DNA of 64,000 nucleotides from Candidatus Koribacter versatilis Ellin345 (GCF_000014005.1 NC_008009.1:992001-1056000); one strand, 5' to 3'. Shown: positions 8,437-18,557, counted from the first letter of the stretch. The notes: a model not told the origin generated them from the sequence alone. Program-made: numbers and translations.

Positions 8437-9900
8437 ATGATGAACCGTTTGATGACCAAGCTTATGTGCTATGCCGTGCTCGCGGCACCGTGCGCGTTTG
8501 CTACCGGATCAGGCCAGGAGGCCACTCCGGAGAAAGACATTCCACTCACCACTAGTTCGGACGTAGCGCGGCGCGCGTTCCAGGGCGGACTCGAGAATAT
8601 CGAGAACCAGCAGTCCAAGCGTGCCCATGTCGACTTCCGGTCCGCAGTGCGCGCTGACAGCAACTTTGCGCTGGCGCACTTGTTCCTGGCATACGACAAC
8701 GGAAATCCGGCGGAAGAGAAGGCGGAGCTTCAGAAGGCGCGCACGCTGGCCGCGAACGCCTCGAAGCCCGAACAGATGCTGGTGGAATGGATGGCGGGAT
8801 CGCGTGAGGGGAAGATGGTTCCGGCGATCTCTGCACTGAACGATGTGACGTCCGCGTATCCCGAAGACAAGTTCCTGCTATTTCTTGCCGGTCGCTGGAT
8901 GGTGCAACAGCAGAATTACGAAGGTGCGCAGCGGTTCCTCGAGCGGGCAGTGACGATCGATCCGAATTATCCGGCGGCCCTGAACGAACTGGCGTATGCC
9001 TACGCCGGCAACAGGATCTTCGACAAGGCATTCGAGGCACTCGACAAGTACGCGAAGCTGCTTCCAGGTGAACCGAATACGCAGGACTCCTACGGGGAGA
9101 TCAGCCTGAAGGCGGGGCGATTCGAGCAGGCGGTTGAACACTACAAGAAAGCGCTGGAATACGATTCGACGTTCGTGTGGTCGCAGGTTGGCCTGGGCGA
9201 CAGTTACATGCTGATGGGGAAAGAGCAGCAGGCCCGTGCAGAATATGCGAAGGCGGCTGCGATGGCACCGTCGGATGGCGATCGGCTTACGTGGCAACTG
9301 CAGTCGGCATTGACCTATATGTTCGCGCATCAGCATGAATCCGCCGATGATGCGTTCACGAAGGTGGCTGAAGAAGCGAGTTCGTTGCATATCGGCAAGC
9401 AGGAAGCCATGGCGCACAGGCTTATGTCGGCTTACGACCCGGATTTGCCGGGGTTCCTGCGGCACACTGCTGACGCTGAAAGCGCGTTGAAGACACGCTC
9501 GGATATATCGAAGAGCGATCGCGACCAGGAGATGGCGCTGCTGTTAAAATCCCGCGCTGTGCGGGCGGCGGAATTCGGCCGCACGGACATGGCGAACGAG
9601 TCCTTGAAGAAGCTCAGCCAGATGGCGGAGAGCATCCCGGACAACGTAATTCAACAGGCGAACGAAGGCGCGCAGGGCGGCGTATTGTGGGTCCAGAAGA
9701 AATACGCCGAGGCCATACCTCATTTGGAAGAGGACCAGGGGAATCCGTTGAGTGCGGCGCGCCTGTTGCAGGCGTATCGCGAGAGCGGAGACTCGTATCG
9801 TGCCGACTCTCGGGCGATACGGTTAAATAGTTATTACGAGCCGACGCTCGACGATTACCTGGCCAGGCAGCTGTTGAACGGCAAACAGCGCAAGAAGTAA
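8437..9900 (+). CDS. Secreted tetratricopeptide-repeat protein
   Basis: About 487 residues from ATG 8437 (AAGGGA upstream), beginning with a signal peptide (MMNRLMTKLMCYAVLAAPCAFA). TPR units are visible as A..FL..A....P..P.ALNELAYAYAG (about 180-205), FDKAFEALDKYAKLLPGEPNT, FEQAVEHYKKALEYDSTFVWS and QQARAEYAKAAAMAP. The C-terminal third is less regular helical sequence. TPR arrays bind partner proteins; the partner here is unknown. The extracytoplasmic location is inferred from the signal peptide. Confidence 0.8.
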   Translation: MMNRLMTKLMCYAVLAAPCAFATGSGQEATPEKDIPLTTSSDVARRAFQGGLENIENQQSKRAHVDFRSAVRADSNFALAHLFLAYDNGNPAEEKAELQKARTLAANASKPEQMLVEWMAGSREGKMVPAISALNDVTSAYPEDKFLLFLAGRWMVQQQNYEGAQRFLERAVTIDPNYPAALNELAYAYAGNRIFDKAFEALDKYAKLLPGEPNTQDSYGEISLKAGRFEQAVEHYKKALEYDSTFVWSQVGLGDSYMLMGKEQQARAEYAKAAAMAPSDGDRLTWQLQSALTYMFAHQHESADDAFTKVAEEASSLHIGKQEAMAHRLMSAYDPDLPGFLRHTADAESALKTRSDISKSDRDQEMALLLKSRAVRAAEFGRTDMANESLKKLSQMAESIPDNVIQQANEGAQGGVLWVQKKYAEAIPHLEEDQGNPLSAARLLQAYRESGDSYRADSRAIRLNSYYEPTLDDYLARQLLNGKQRKK

Positions 9901-10019
9901 CAAGCGCAAGAAGAAGTCTCCCAGGCGACAGGGCAGAGAGTACAATTCACCTCCGCATCACCTTCTCCCGGTGAGACCGGCGGCAATCCAGCAAGCACGT
10001 TGAAGGTGGAGACGCGGGC

Positions 10020-12248
10020 ATGGTTTTCCAGTTCCGCAAACGCGGCAGCCTCGAAGAGAGGGTACGGCAGCTCGCGATGTCGTCGTACGTGCCGGTGCTG
10101 ACGCTGGAGGGACTGGCGCCGGGAGTTGATAACGTCCGCCACGACGTTTATCTCAGTTCAAAGTTCTGCGACCAAGCGCGAGTGCACATCTCGCGGCTCA
10201 TCACCAAATACGGCAACGTTGAAGATCTCGCAGTCGAGACGACGAATAGCCTGGTGCCGGCGTTTCCCCCACCTAGCCTAGCGCCGGTATCGAAGAGCCC
10301 TAATGTGCGTGCGCAGGAAGCCGGAGAGTTCCGTAGATTGCTGACGGAGATCCAGACGGCCGGGCTGCAGCGCGCGAAATCCCTGGGAAATATCTCGGTT
10401 GATATGGTGGCGCGGCTGGCGCTGATCAAATATCTGCGAACCGAATTGATCGGCCAGTTCGACCACGTGCTCGAGCGATGCCGGGCACGCCTGAAGCAAT
10501 ATGAAAATCCGCGTCATGTGAATTCGGGACTCGGGATCGCGCTGCGCGACCGTTTCCTCAACCTGCAGTACCGCAAAAAGCTGATCCTCCGCCAAGCGGG
10601 GCAAGACGTCTTCATGACGATGCTCAGCGTGGAGAAGGAAACGCTATCACGCATGCGCAGGTCGTTCTTTGGTGTTGAGACGGCGAGCTACGAGCTGTTC
10701 ACCAACCGACTGCTGTTCACAGATGACGGGCGCGACGACTTTCTCAATGCCGAACACTATGTAATGCTCGGCAACTTCGACCGCGATCCTGACCGCTTCC
10801 CGGCAATGCTGGAGATCCTGACTGACTTCCTGGTGGCACTTAACCTGCCGATGGAAGGCGCGACGGAGACAGTGGTAGACGGGTGGCTCAACGATCCGGA
10901 AAATGCCGAACGGTTGATCGGCGATGGTGCGCCGGACGACAGCAACAGGGGTGAGTTGCAGCGTGCCGTGCTGACCGCCTGGGTGACCACACTCGAGCGG
11001 CACGACGTGATGCAGCATGTTATCGCGTCGTATGAAGTGGTGCCGTTACTCAGTGAATACACGCCGCTGATCAACGCGCAGCAGTTGAAGAATGCGCTGA
11101 TCTCGAAGTCTGAACGCAACCGTGTGGAACAGTTGCTGCGCGAACACGGGAAGATTTCGGCAGAGAAGATGAACTTAGCGCGGAAAAAAGTGGAGGGCTA
11201 TCGCGGACAGGACCGGCTGAAAATTGCCGGGCGTTTCCTGCGGGATTTCATGCGATACCACCGCGATTTGCGCCGGCTGGAAGCGTTGAACTCGGCGCTC
11301 GACACGGTGAGCGTTATTTCCAATGAGAAGCTGCGCGAGCTGTCGGCGATCAATAACACGCTTTATGAATTCCTTCTTCCCGATGAACAGAAGCCAGTGG
11401 AAGACCGGATCACGCACCACGTGATTCTCAAGGCCGATCTTCGCGACTCGACGGAGGTCACACAGAACCTGGTGCAGCGTGGATTGAATCCGGCATCGCA
11501 TTTCGGACTGAACTTTTTCGAGCCGGTGAACAAGTTGTTGGCGAACTACGGCGCGACGAAAGTGTTCATTGAAGGCGACGCGGTGATCTTGTGCATCTTC
11601 GGGCGTGAGCATGACCAGGGTGGAACGGTGGCGCGAGCCTGCGCGCTGGGCCGGGAGATCATGGAAGTGGTGCGCGGGTACAACGCGAAGCTGGAGACAG
11701 AAGGATTGCCGACGCTCGAGTTAGGCATCGGGATCTGCTACCAGGAGGGTTCACCGCTCTACCTGGTGGACGGCAACTCGAAGATCATGATTTCGCAGGC
11801 GTTGAACGAGAGCGACCGGCTTTCGTCGTGCAGCCGGATCACGCGCAAACTGCTGACCGCGCCTGGAATTTTCAATGTCTATGCGTTCCAAACCGACGAA
11901 GGTGGGGAAGGCCTGGAGATGCAGCTGCGGTACAACATTGGCGGAATCCAGCTTGGGCGCACCGCGTTTCGGGAATTGCTGGAAGAGATTTCGCTGGAAC
12001 AACGGCATTTGGAATTGCCGATGCTATGGGAACACGAACTGGTGACGTTGTATTCAGGCATCGTGCAGCTGGCGTCAGGAACGTTCCACAAGATTATCGT
12101 GCGCGAAGGCGTGGTACCTCGCGTGGACGCGCGAACGCTCGAGTTGAAGAGCTGGACGGAACGAAAGTATTACGAGGTTTGCACGAGCCCGATGGTTTAT
12201 GAGTACTTCGAGGCGCCGAAAAGCGTGAAGGCGACGAGCGCAAATTAG
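10020..12248 (+). CDS. Large protein with class III nucleotide-cyclase-like domain
   Basis: A 742-residue cytoplasmic protein with no visible membrane segment. The first about 450 residues are helical and not recognised. From about residue 465 there is a class III cyclase pattern: HVILKADLRDSTEVT (metal-binding strand with two Asp), a helix, KVFIEGDAVILCIFG (the GD turn), LELGIGICYQEG and NESDRLSSCS. The spacing fits a cyclase homology domain, but several usual substrate residues are not obvious, so it may be a degenerate or receptor-like domain. ATG 10020 has GGAG eight bases upstream. Its stop TAG (12246-12248) touches the stop of the convergent tonB-like gene. Confidence 0.65.
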   Translation: MVFQFRKRGSLEERVRQLAMSSYVPVLTLEGLAPGVDNVRHDVYLSSKFCDQARVHISRLITKYGNVEDLAVETTNSLVPAFPPPSLAPVSKSPNVRAQEAGEFRRLLTEIQTAGLQRAKSLGNISVDMVARLALIKYLRTELIGQFDHVLERCRARLKQYENPRHVNSGLGIALRDRFLNLQYRKKLILRQAGQDVFMTMLSVEKETLSRMRRSFFGVETASYELFTNRLLFTDDGRDDFLNAEHYVMLGNFDRDPDRFPAMLEILTDFLVALNLPMEGATETVVDGWLNDPENAERLIGDGAPDDSNRGELQRAVLTAWVTTLERHDVMQHVIASYEVVPLLSEYTPLINAQQLKNALISKSERNRVEQLLREHGKISAEKMNLARKKVEGYRGQDRLKIAGRFLRDFMRYHRDLRRLEALNSALDTVSVISNEKLRELSAINNTLYEFLLPDEQKPVEDRITHHVILKADLRDSTEVTQNLVQRGLNPASHFGLNFFEPVNKLLANYGATKVFIEGDAVILCIFGREHDQGGTVARACALGREIMEVVRGYNAKLETEGLPTLELGIGICYQEGSPLYLVDGNSKIMISQALNESDRLSSCSRITRKLLTAPGIFNVYAFQTDEGGEGLEMQLRYNIGGIQLGRTAFRELLEEISLEQRHLELPMLWEHELVTLYSGIVQLASGTFHKIIVREGVVPRVDARTLELKSWTERKYYEVCTSPMVYEYFEAPKSVKATSAN

Positions 12249-14093
12249 CTACGGGTTGATCGGCTTCAAGTGGAATGGGATATCCACGATCGCTTCTAAA
12301 TCCACCGCCGTCCCATTCTTCATTCCAGGAACAAATCTCCAGCCCGCGAGGGCGCGCATCGCGCTGTAGTCGAGATCCTTGTCGAGACTGCGTAAAACTT
12401 TGATGTCAGCGACAGTGCCGTCCTGGCGGATGACAGCGTAGAGCGTTACCGTGCCTTCGATGTGGTAGTGGACAAGTGCCTGCGGGTAAACCGGATCGAG
12501 TTTGCTGGTCGCGACAGGCGCTAACACGGGGATACCATCGCGACGATCGTTGAGTTCGGCGAAGCGCACCACCCAGCTTCCGGTCGAAGAGTTTAGGTTC
12601 GGCATGTTGAGCGTAAGGGCGTAGTAGCGCTTGCCGGCGAAAACCTTGTCAGCGAGCGGGTTGCGCGCTTCGGGCGCGGTTGTCGCGGGCATGGGCTTGG
12701 TCGCTTTCGCGAGATCGGCGACAGTGGCGTGCTGCATCTTGGGGAACTGCAGCTTGGCCATCTCGGTTGTTGCGGGAGCGGGGGACGGCGTCTTGCCTAC
12801 GACGGGCGCGGGATTCGCGCCTTCGGGCGGCGCGCTGACGTAAATGCCCGCAGGGCCGTTCTCTTTCCCGGAGCCGTTTCCAGCGCCACTAGAGTTCCCG
12901 TTCTTACCTGCTCCAGGGCCGCTCTCGTTTCCAGAAGATTCGGGCTGTCCTGTGGCACCGGGACGGCCGCTGGGGCCAGCGGAGAATTCACCGTTGCGAT
13001 TACCGGCGGGAACGCTGATGGGACCGTGGACGTCGGTGGGGTGAACGCTGAGGGCGATGATCTGGCCAGTTGGTTTGCCGTTCGATCCGGCGATGCCGCC
13101 GACACTGGGTTGGGGTGGAACCACTTGGGGCTGCGGGGTTCCGTTCGGCACCCCGTGCTGGGCGATGCCCGGAGCATTTGGTGCCGGGGGTATAGCTTGC
13201 GGTTGCAGGCTGCCGATTCCGGTCACACCACTCTTCTTTGCGGAAACAGTGGGCGCGGGTGGCACGACTTCGCCGACGGTGAGTCCGCTGGCGCGTTGCG
13301 CGGGAACAGGGAGCGACGGCGCAGGCGCGACGACTGAAGGTTGCAGTGCCGAGACGTTGAGTTGACCGTTGGGACGCAGCGTACGATCGTTCGCGACCGG
13401 CTCGACCGCTGAGCTTTGCAGGTTGATTGTGCGCTTGTCGCGGAGTTTGCTGATGTCCGGAGTTGGCTCAACGACCTGGGCCGCGAGTGGGAAGGTCATC
13501 TTCGGTTGCACGGCAGGCGAAGCCGCAGTAGGCGCGACCGGGTCGCTCGTCCAAACCGCCATGTTGGGAAGCGGGACATCGTGCTGGAGCTTCACGTTTG
13601 GTGGTGTGATGACGGTCTGGGTGTGATTGTCGGCGTTCGGTCGTACCGAGATGATTTCCTGCTTCGCGTAAACCGGATCGGCTTTCTTCGACGTGTGCGG
13701 ACGCGGCGCCTTGCTGTTGATTGCGGGCAGGTAATCGGAAGTCGGGTAGTACTGGATGTGCGCGTGCTCAAACGGGCTGATTGGCCTGACGGGCGGTTCA
13801 AGGAACCAGGCAGAGGTGCAGATCGCGAAGGTGGCGACGACGACGAGGACGTGTCCCCAATACGATTCGCGGATGCGCGTCCATGCGGGCGCGGTCAGGA
13901 CGTAGTTGGTGAGCCAGCCTTCGTACCGACTGCGATCGAAAGGGCGAGGCCAATCGCGGAAACAGAGGAAGTCGCCGAGGTTGCGGAAGAAGACGGTGCG
14001 CCCGGATTCGATGGCAGGCAGAAGCGCGAGCGTGGGTTCCGTAGAACTCGGCTCTGGCGTGCGACTTAAATTCAACTGCGTGCCGGATGCCAT
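12249..14093 (-). CDS. Energy transducer TonB-like protein with long Pro/Gly-rich linker
   Basis: 614 residues. One membrane span lies at about 81-98 (HVLVVVATFAICTSAWFL), after an unusually long cytoplasmic N-terminus of about 80 residues. A periplasmic linker of over 400 residues rich in Pro, Gly, Ala and Val follows. The C-terminal TonB domain (about 525-610) has LDPVYPQALVHYHIEGTVTL, IRQDGTVADIKVL and ALAGWRFVPGMKNGTAV. TonB passes proton-motive energy from ExbBD to outer-membrane receptors; no ExbB/D genes are nearby. The linker is much longer than in classical TonB (about 240 residues in all). Confidence 0.85.
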   Translation of the reverse strand: MASGTQLNLSRTPEPSSTEPTLALLPAIESGRTVFFRNLGDFLCFRDWPRPFDRSRYEGWLTNYVLTAPAWTRIRESYWGHVLVVVATFAICTSAWFLEPPVRPISPFEHAHIQYYPTSDYLPAINSKAPRPHTSKKADPVYAKQEIISVRPNADNHTQTVITPPNVKLQHDVPLPNMAVWTSDPVAPTAASPAVQPKMTFPLAAQVVEPTPDISKLRDKRTINLQSSAVEPVANDRTLRPNGQLNVSALQPSVVAPAPSLPVPAQRASGLTVGEVVPPAPTVSAKKSGVTGIGSLQPQAIPPAPNAPGIAQHGVPNGTPQPQVVPPQPSVGGIAGSNGKPTGQIIALSVHPTDVHGPISVPAGNRNGEFSAGPSGRPGATGQPESSGNESGPGAGKNGNSSGAGNGSGKENGPAGIYVSAPPEGANPAPVVGKTPSPAPATTEMAKLQFPKMQHATVADLAKATKPMPATTAPEARNPLADKVFAGKRYYALTLNMPNLNSSTGSWVVRFAELNDRRDGIPVLAPVATSKLDPVYPQALVHYHIEGTVTLYAVIRQDGTVADIKVLRSLDKDLDYSAMRALAGWRFVPGMKNGTAVDLEAIVDIPFHLKPINP

Positions 14094-14180
14094 GAATACC
14101 TGGTGCGCGATGCGAGTGGAACGATTATATCGGCAAAAACAGGGCCGAAGTGGGTCGGGTACACTTGGACGAGAACTCTC

Positions 14181-14624
14181 ATGCGAATTCCGTCCCTTAT
14201 TTCAGTGTTCCTGCTTACTTCGGTACTAAGCCTCGCGCAATCCCTCAGACCACAAGACGTTTCAGGACTGTATTCGTTTGTGAAAAGTGGCGACACAGTG
14301 CAGATCAATGTGCAACCCGATGGCAGCATGTCGGGGTACGTGTCGCGGGTGGGGGACGGGGATAGCGACCGGGGCCAGATGCTCGACATGATGTTTGCGA
14401 AGTCGTCGTTGAAGAACGGCCACCTCGAGTTCACGACGAAGAAAGTCCACGGGACTTGGTTTGAATTCAAAGGACGAGCCGAGCGCGGAACCTCGAAAAC
14501 AAAGGACGAAGAGGGTTACATGATCATCCGGGGCACGTTGACGACGGTGCACGAGGACGTGAATGGACATGCTACACCGCTGGCGAGCGAAGTGGAGTTC
14601 AAGTCGTTCCCGACGGGGATGTAA
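14181..14624 (+). CDS. Secreted protein of unknown function
   Basis: About 147 residues from ATG 14181, opening with a signal peptide (MRIPSLISVFLLTSVLSLAQ). The mature part is beta-rich, with SGLYSFVKSGDTVQINVQPDGSMSGYVSR and LEFTTKKVHGTWFEFKGRAERG, resembling small lipocalin-like beta sandwiches, but I do not recognise a named family. It is divergent from the TonB gene, and its TAA (14622-14624) is immediately followed by the stop of the opposite-strand SRPBCC gene. Confidence 0.65.
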   Translation: MRIPSLISVFLLTSVLSLAQSLRPQDVSGLYSFVKSGDTVQINVQPDGSMSGYVSRVGDGDSDRGQMLDMMFAKSSLKNGHLEFTTKKVHGTWFEFKGRAERGTSKTKDEEGYMIIRGTLTTVHEDVNGHATPLASEVEFKSFPTGM

Positions 14625-15278
14625 CTAATATTTGGCTTCGGGTGGACGGGTGTGCTCGACTGGTGAGTCGAAGCGCTTGTTTTCGTGGCTGCTGATGAGT
14701 TCCGGGCCGGGGCCGTAGGTTCCGGTCGCCGATGCGGGATTCTCGTCGCGGCGAATGCTAGCGCCCCCGGATTCCATGGAGGCCTTGAATTCGCGCAGGG
14801 CCTGCTCGATGAAGCCTTCCATTTCTCCTGCGAAAGAAGCGAACACGGGACGGAGGATGCGTCCGGCGGGGACGTAGTTCATGTGTACATGAACCAGAGT
14901 GTCGTTGCCGATGCGGGAGAAGGTAATGCGTCCACTGTGCTTGGGACCGGCGAGCGATTTCCAGCCGATGGCTTCGTTGGGAATGAATTGGGTGATGATC
15001 GCGTCCCACTCGAAGGGAGCGTCGTTGATGTCAACGCGCCAGTGAGAGCGGCTGCCAGCGACGCGGACGTTGCGAACCATGGAGACGTGGTTGGGAACCA
15101 TGCGGAAGTCGGACCAGGCGTCGAAGACATCGTCAACAGGGCGGCCGATCTGGACGCTCTTTTCCAGTCGGACGATCGGGCTGTAGCCCCCTCGACGTCC
15201 GAAGTGCAGGGCTGTCCACATCCCCGCAACTGTGCCCGCACCGAACACCACTCCCGCCCAGAATGACCGCTGCTCCAT
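14625..15278 (-). CDS. SRPBCC-domain protein with N-terminal membrane anchor
   Basis: 217 residues. Residues 7-25 (WAGVVFGAGTVAGMWTALHF) form a membrane or glycine-zipper segment. From about residue 37, VRLEKSVQIGRPVDDVFDAWSDFRMVPNHVSMV is the start of the SRPBCC/START-like fold, continuing with WDAIITQFIPNEAIGWKSLAGPKHSGRITF. Such 'cyclase/dehydrase' domains bind hydrophobic ligands in a helix-grip pocket. The last about 45 residues are disordered. The ligand is unknown. Confidence 0.8.
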   Translation of the reverse strand: MEQRSFWAGVVFGAGTVAGMWTALHFGRRGGYSPIVRLEKSVQIGRPVDDVFDAWSDFRMVPNHVSMVRNVRVAGSRSHWRVDINDAPFEWDAIITQFIPNEAIGWKSLAGPKHSGRITFSRIGNDTLVHVHMNYVPAGRILRPVFASFAGEMEGFIEQALREFKASMESGGASIRRDENPASATGTYGPGPELISSHENKRFDSPVEHTRPPEAKY

Positions 15279-15399
15279 ATGAATGCTCCTTGGCCTCTAT
15301 GGATTGGAGAGATTTGTAACGGGCGAGGTTGCCATCGCGCGAGATGGCAACTCACACTATCGTGGAGGACATCCTCATTAGTGGACGTTCTTCCTCTGC

Positions 15400-16155
15400 A
15401 TGACGCGGTGCGCGATACATATCGGGACATCCGGGTGGCATTACAAACACTGGGTGGGCACGTTTTATCCAGAGAAGACGCCTGCTTCGAAGATGTTCGA
15501 TTTTTATGCAAAACGGTTCGATACGGTTGAGTTGAATAACAGTTTCTACCGGCTGCCTTCCGAAGAGATGTTTCGGGAATGGGCCGCCGCGACCCCGAAG
15601 GGATTCACCTTTGCGGTGAAGGCAAGCCGCTTCATTACCCACAACTTGAAGTTGAAGAACCCGCAGAATGCCCTGGACAACATCCTGCTGCGGGCTGAGG
15701 AGATGGGCAAGAAGCTTGGGCCAGTGCTGTTCCAGCTGCCTCCTAAGTGGAAGAAGAATACGGAGCGGCTCGAGGAATTTCTCGCGGCCCTCCCGAAATA
15801 TCACCGGTATGCATTCGAGTTTCGCGAACCGAGCTGGCACTCCGAAGACGTGTATGCGGTACTGCGGAAATTTAATGTCGCTTACTGCATTCACGAGATA
15901 GCGGGGTTTCACACTGATTTGCAGGTGACGGCGGATTTTACCTACGTCCGGCTGCATGGACCGGGAGCAGGGAAGTACGAGGGCAGCTACACAGAAGCGC
16001 AGCTTCAGCGGTGGGCGGAGCAGATTCGGCGCTGGCGCGAGACATTGAAGGCTGTCTATTTGTACTTCGATAACGATCAGGCGGGATATGCAGCGAAGAA
16101 TGCGCTTCGGTTGAAAGCGCTGGTTGGCACAGAGCAGCAGGAGCGTGTGGCTTGA
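15400..16155 (+). CDS. DUF72 domain-containing protein
   Basis: 251 residues matching the DUF72 family from end to end: IHIGTSGWHYKHWVGTFYP (N-terminus), FDTVELNNSFYRLPSEEMFREWAAATPKGFTFAVKASRFITH, LGPVLFQLPPKW, YAFEFREPSW and TYVRLHGP, ending in VYLYFDNDQAGYAAKNAL. The fold is TIM-barrel-like and its activity is not firmly established. Its TGA stop overlaps the TTG start of the following glycosidase gene (TTGA), so the two are probably co-translated. Confidence 0.9.
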   Translation: MTRCAIHIGTSGWHYKHWVGTFYPEKTPASKMFDFYAKRFDTVELNNSFYRLPSEEMFREWAAATPKGFTFAVKASRFITHNLKLKNPQNALDNILLRAEEMGKKLGPVLFQLPPKWKKNTERLEEFLAALPKYHRYAFEFREPSWHSEDVYAVLRKFNVAYCIHEIAGFHTDLQVTADFTYVRLHGPGAGKYEGSYTEAQLQRWAEQIRRWRETLKAVYLYFDNDQAGYAAKNALRLKALVGTEQQERVA

Positions 16156-18482
16156 GTTACAACGCGCGGCGAACGCACTACATCCGGCTGCATCCGCGCG
16201 CCGATACCGACTATTGCAGCCAGAACCGCACGGTGATGGCGACCGGGCTGGATGGTTTCATCGCGGACCGGCCGGACCAGGGACTGTTCAATAACCAGAC
16301 GCGGCTGCTCAGCAAGTATCGCTACTGCCTTAACAATGACGACTGGTGGCCGGTGGCGGTGTCGAACGTGGAGCAGCACTCGTGGATGGGTTATTACATC
16401 CAAGCTCCTCCTGGGTACAAGGAAAGCGAGTTAGACCGCGGCAGCGGACAAGTGGAGGCAATTTCGCAACGGTCGCTCGAATTGCGAATCTCGCGTTTTG
16501 TCGGAGATGGTGTGCATGAGGACCTCGACATTACGAACTTCACCGGAACGGAAGTGGAGTTCACCCTGCGGCTGCAGTTCGACGGTGACTTCCTTGACCA
16601 GGAGGAGACGCATCGATCGCATGAGAAGCGCGGGAACATCGAGCGCGAATGGCGACGACGGCCGCAAGGTACGTGGGAATACGCGTTCGATCATTACGCG
16701 GAACATGAATACGACAATCAGGGCGATAGAGGGAGGGTTTCGATCCATGGTGGCGTGCGCATCCATTTCCTGAAGTGCGACAGTGAGCCAACGCATTGTG
16801 GCGGCGAGATCACGTTCCCAATCAAGCTTGCGCCGATGCAACAATGGCACGCCTGTGTGGAACTGCTTCCGGTCTTCGAAGGAAAGGAGCTTCCGGCGCA
16901 GTACCCGTGCAACTCGTTTGGAACGACGAATACGGAATTCGACCACCTGCGCGAGAGCTTCTATCAGCGTTCAACGAAGTTCAGTACCGGGAATTCTCAC
17001 GATCTTGCCTATGACGTGGTCGCCTCGCTGGAACAGGCGAAGCGGGACCTGGCGTCGTTGCGGCTGTACGACCTTGATCATGCGAAAGACGCTTGGACTG
17101 TTGCAGCGGGATTGCCGATCTATGTTGCGCTATTTGGGCGCGACACGCTGACGGTGTCGTGGGAGTCGGGGATTCTCAGCACGGACATTCTCAGCGGCAC
17201 CCTCCAGGAATTGCCGCGCTGGCAGGGAACGAAGATCGATGACTGGCGTGATGAGCAGCCCGGACGCATGTTGCACGAGGCGCACACGAATCCGCTGGCG
17301 ATGTTGCAGTACAACCCGCGACAGAGATACTACGGCGCGGAAACGACGAGCAAGTTCTATCCGGTAACGGTGGCGGAGTTGTGGCATTGGACGGGAGACA
17401 AGGCGCTGGTGAAGCCGCTCATCGGCCCGGCGCTCGATGCGCTGGAGTGGTCGGACATGTACGAACACGACCAGGGGAATGGATTCTTCGCATATAAAAC
17501 GCGGTCGGTGGATGGCACTCGCAACCAAGGGTGGAAGGACTCGAAGGATTCCATGGTGTATCCGGATGGATCCTTGGTGGACGCGCCAGTGGCGACAGTC
17601 GAAGAGCAGGGCTTTGCGTACGTTGCGCGACTGCACATGTCCGAGGTTTTGTGGTGGTTGGATGAGAAGGACCTCGCAAAGAAGCTGTGGGACCAGGCGG
17701 CAGAGTTCAAAAAGCGATTCAATGAGAAGTACTGGATGCACGATGAGAACTACTACTGCATGGGTCTCGATCCGAAGGGCGAGCAGATCAAGTCGATCGG
17801 TTCGGATGCGGGGCATCTGTTTGCAGCTGGAATTGTGGATGACGCGTTGGTGAGGTCGACTGTCGAACGGTTCATGAAGCCGGATTTGTTTACGGGTTGG
17901 GGAATGCGAACACTGTCATCGGAGCATCCGGCGTTCAATCCATTCAGCTATCACCGCGGCTCGGTATGGCCGGTGGAGAACGGCAGCTTCTGCATGGGGC
18001 TGCTACGGTTCGGACTTTACGAGCAGTTGCACACTCTGGCCAAAGCGGCGTTTGAATCAACCGCGATGTTTGAATATCACCGGTTGCCGGAAGTGTTCTC
18101 TGGCCATCAGCGAGATGCGAAGCATCCGTTTCCGGCGCTATATCCGAAGACTTGCTGGCCGCAGGCGTGGTCGTCGTCTACGCTGTTTTCCATTGTGCAG
18201 GCGTTACTGGGAATTTACCCCTACGCGCCATTGAAGGTCCTGATCGTGAATCCGGTGCTGCCGGAGTGGTTGCCGGAGATCACGCTGACCGACCTCCACG
18301 TTGGAGAGGCGGTGGTGTCGATCAAGTTCTTCCGCAAAGAAGATGGGAGCAGCGATTACCGTGTGCTCGATCAACAAGGCGAACTGCACATATTGCGAGT
18401 CGAGAGCCCCTGGTCGATGCGGCACAACTGGGTTGGCAACATCGTGAACTTTGTGAAAAGCTTCGCGCCGAGCCGGTCCTAG
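16152..18482 (+). CDS. Glycogen-debranching-type amylo-alpha-1,6-glucosidase
   Basis: 776 residues from TTG 16152, overlapping the upstream stop by four bases. The N-terminal domain (about 1-280) is the beta-sandwich of bacterial debranching-enzyme-like proteins, with NNDDWWPVAVSNVEQHSW. The C-terminal (alpha/alpha)6 barrel contains GLPIYVALFGRDTLTVSWESG (about 320-340), RMLHEAHTNPLA, WKDSKDSMVYPDG, GWGMRTLSSEHPAFNPFSYHRGSVWPVENG and TCWPQAWSS. The family hydrolyses alpha-1,6 branches of glycogen or related oligosaccharides. Glycogen phosphorylase 6 kb away fits a glycogen-use theme. No signal peptide is seen. Confidence 0.85.
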   Translation: MSYNARRTHYIRLHPRADTDYCSQNRTVMATGLDGFIADRPDQGLFNNQTRLLSKYRYCLNNDDWWPVAVSNVEQHSWMGYYIQAPPGYKESELDRGSGQVEAISQRSLELRISRFVGDGVHEDLDITNFTGTEVEFTLRLQFDGDFLDQEETHRSHEKRGNIEREWRRRPQGTWEYAFDHYAEHEYDNQGDRGRVSIHGGVRIHFLKCDSEPTHCGGEITFPIKLAPMQQWHACVELLPVFEGKELPAQYPCNSFGTTNTEFDHLRESFYQRSTKFSTGNSHDLAYDVVASLEQAKRDLASLRLYDLDHAKDAWTVAAGLPIYVALFGRDTLTVSWESGILSTDILSGTLQELPRWQGTKIDDWRDEQPGRMLHEAHTNPLAMLQYNPRQRYYGAETTSKFYPVTVAELWHWTGDKALVKPLIGPALDALEWSDMYEHDQGNGFFAYKTRSVDGTRNQGWKDSKDSMVYPDGSLVDAPVATVEEQGFAYVARLHMSEVLWWLDEKDLAKKLWDQAAEFKKRFNEKYWMHDENYYCMGLDPKGEQIKSIGSDAGHLFAAGIVDDALVRSTVERFMKPDLFTGWGMRTLSSEHPAFNPFSYHRGSVWPVENGSFCMGLLRFGLYEQLHTLAKAAFESTAMFEYHRLPEVFSGHQRDAKHPFPALYPKTCWPQAWSSSTLFSIVQALLGIYPYAPLKVLIVNPVLPEWLPEITLTDLHVGEAVVSIKFFRKEDGSSDYRVLDQQGELHILRVESPWSMRHNWVGNIVNFVKSFAPSRS

Positions 18483-18524
18483 GCGGCAGGGAGTAGCAGC
18501 TTTACTGGCGGCCGGCGAGAATCG

Positions 18525-18557
18525 AAAAGGCGTGCCGCTCGAGCAGCACGCCCTTCT
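18525..18557. terminator. Bidirectional intrinsic terminator between convergent genes
   Basis: Stem GGCGTGC (18529-18535) / GCACGCC (18546-18552). On the plus strand it is followed by CTTCTT, and on the minus strand by TTTTCG. It lies between the debranching-enzyme gene and the ferritin-like gene. Confidence 0.7.
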
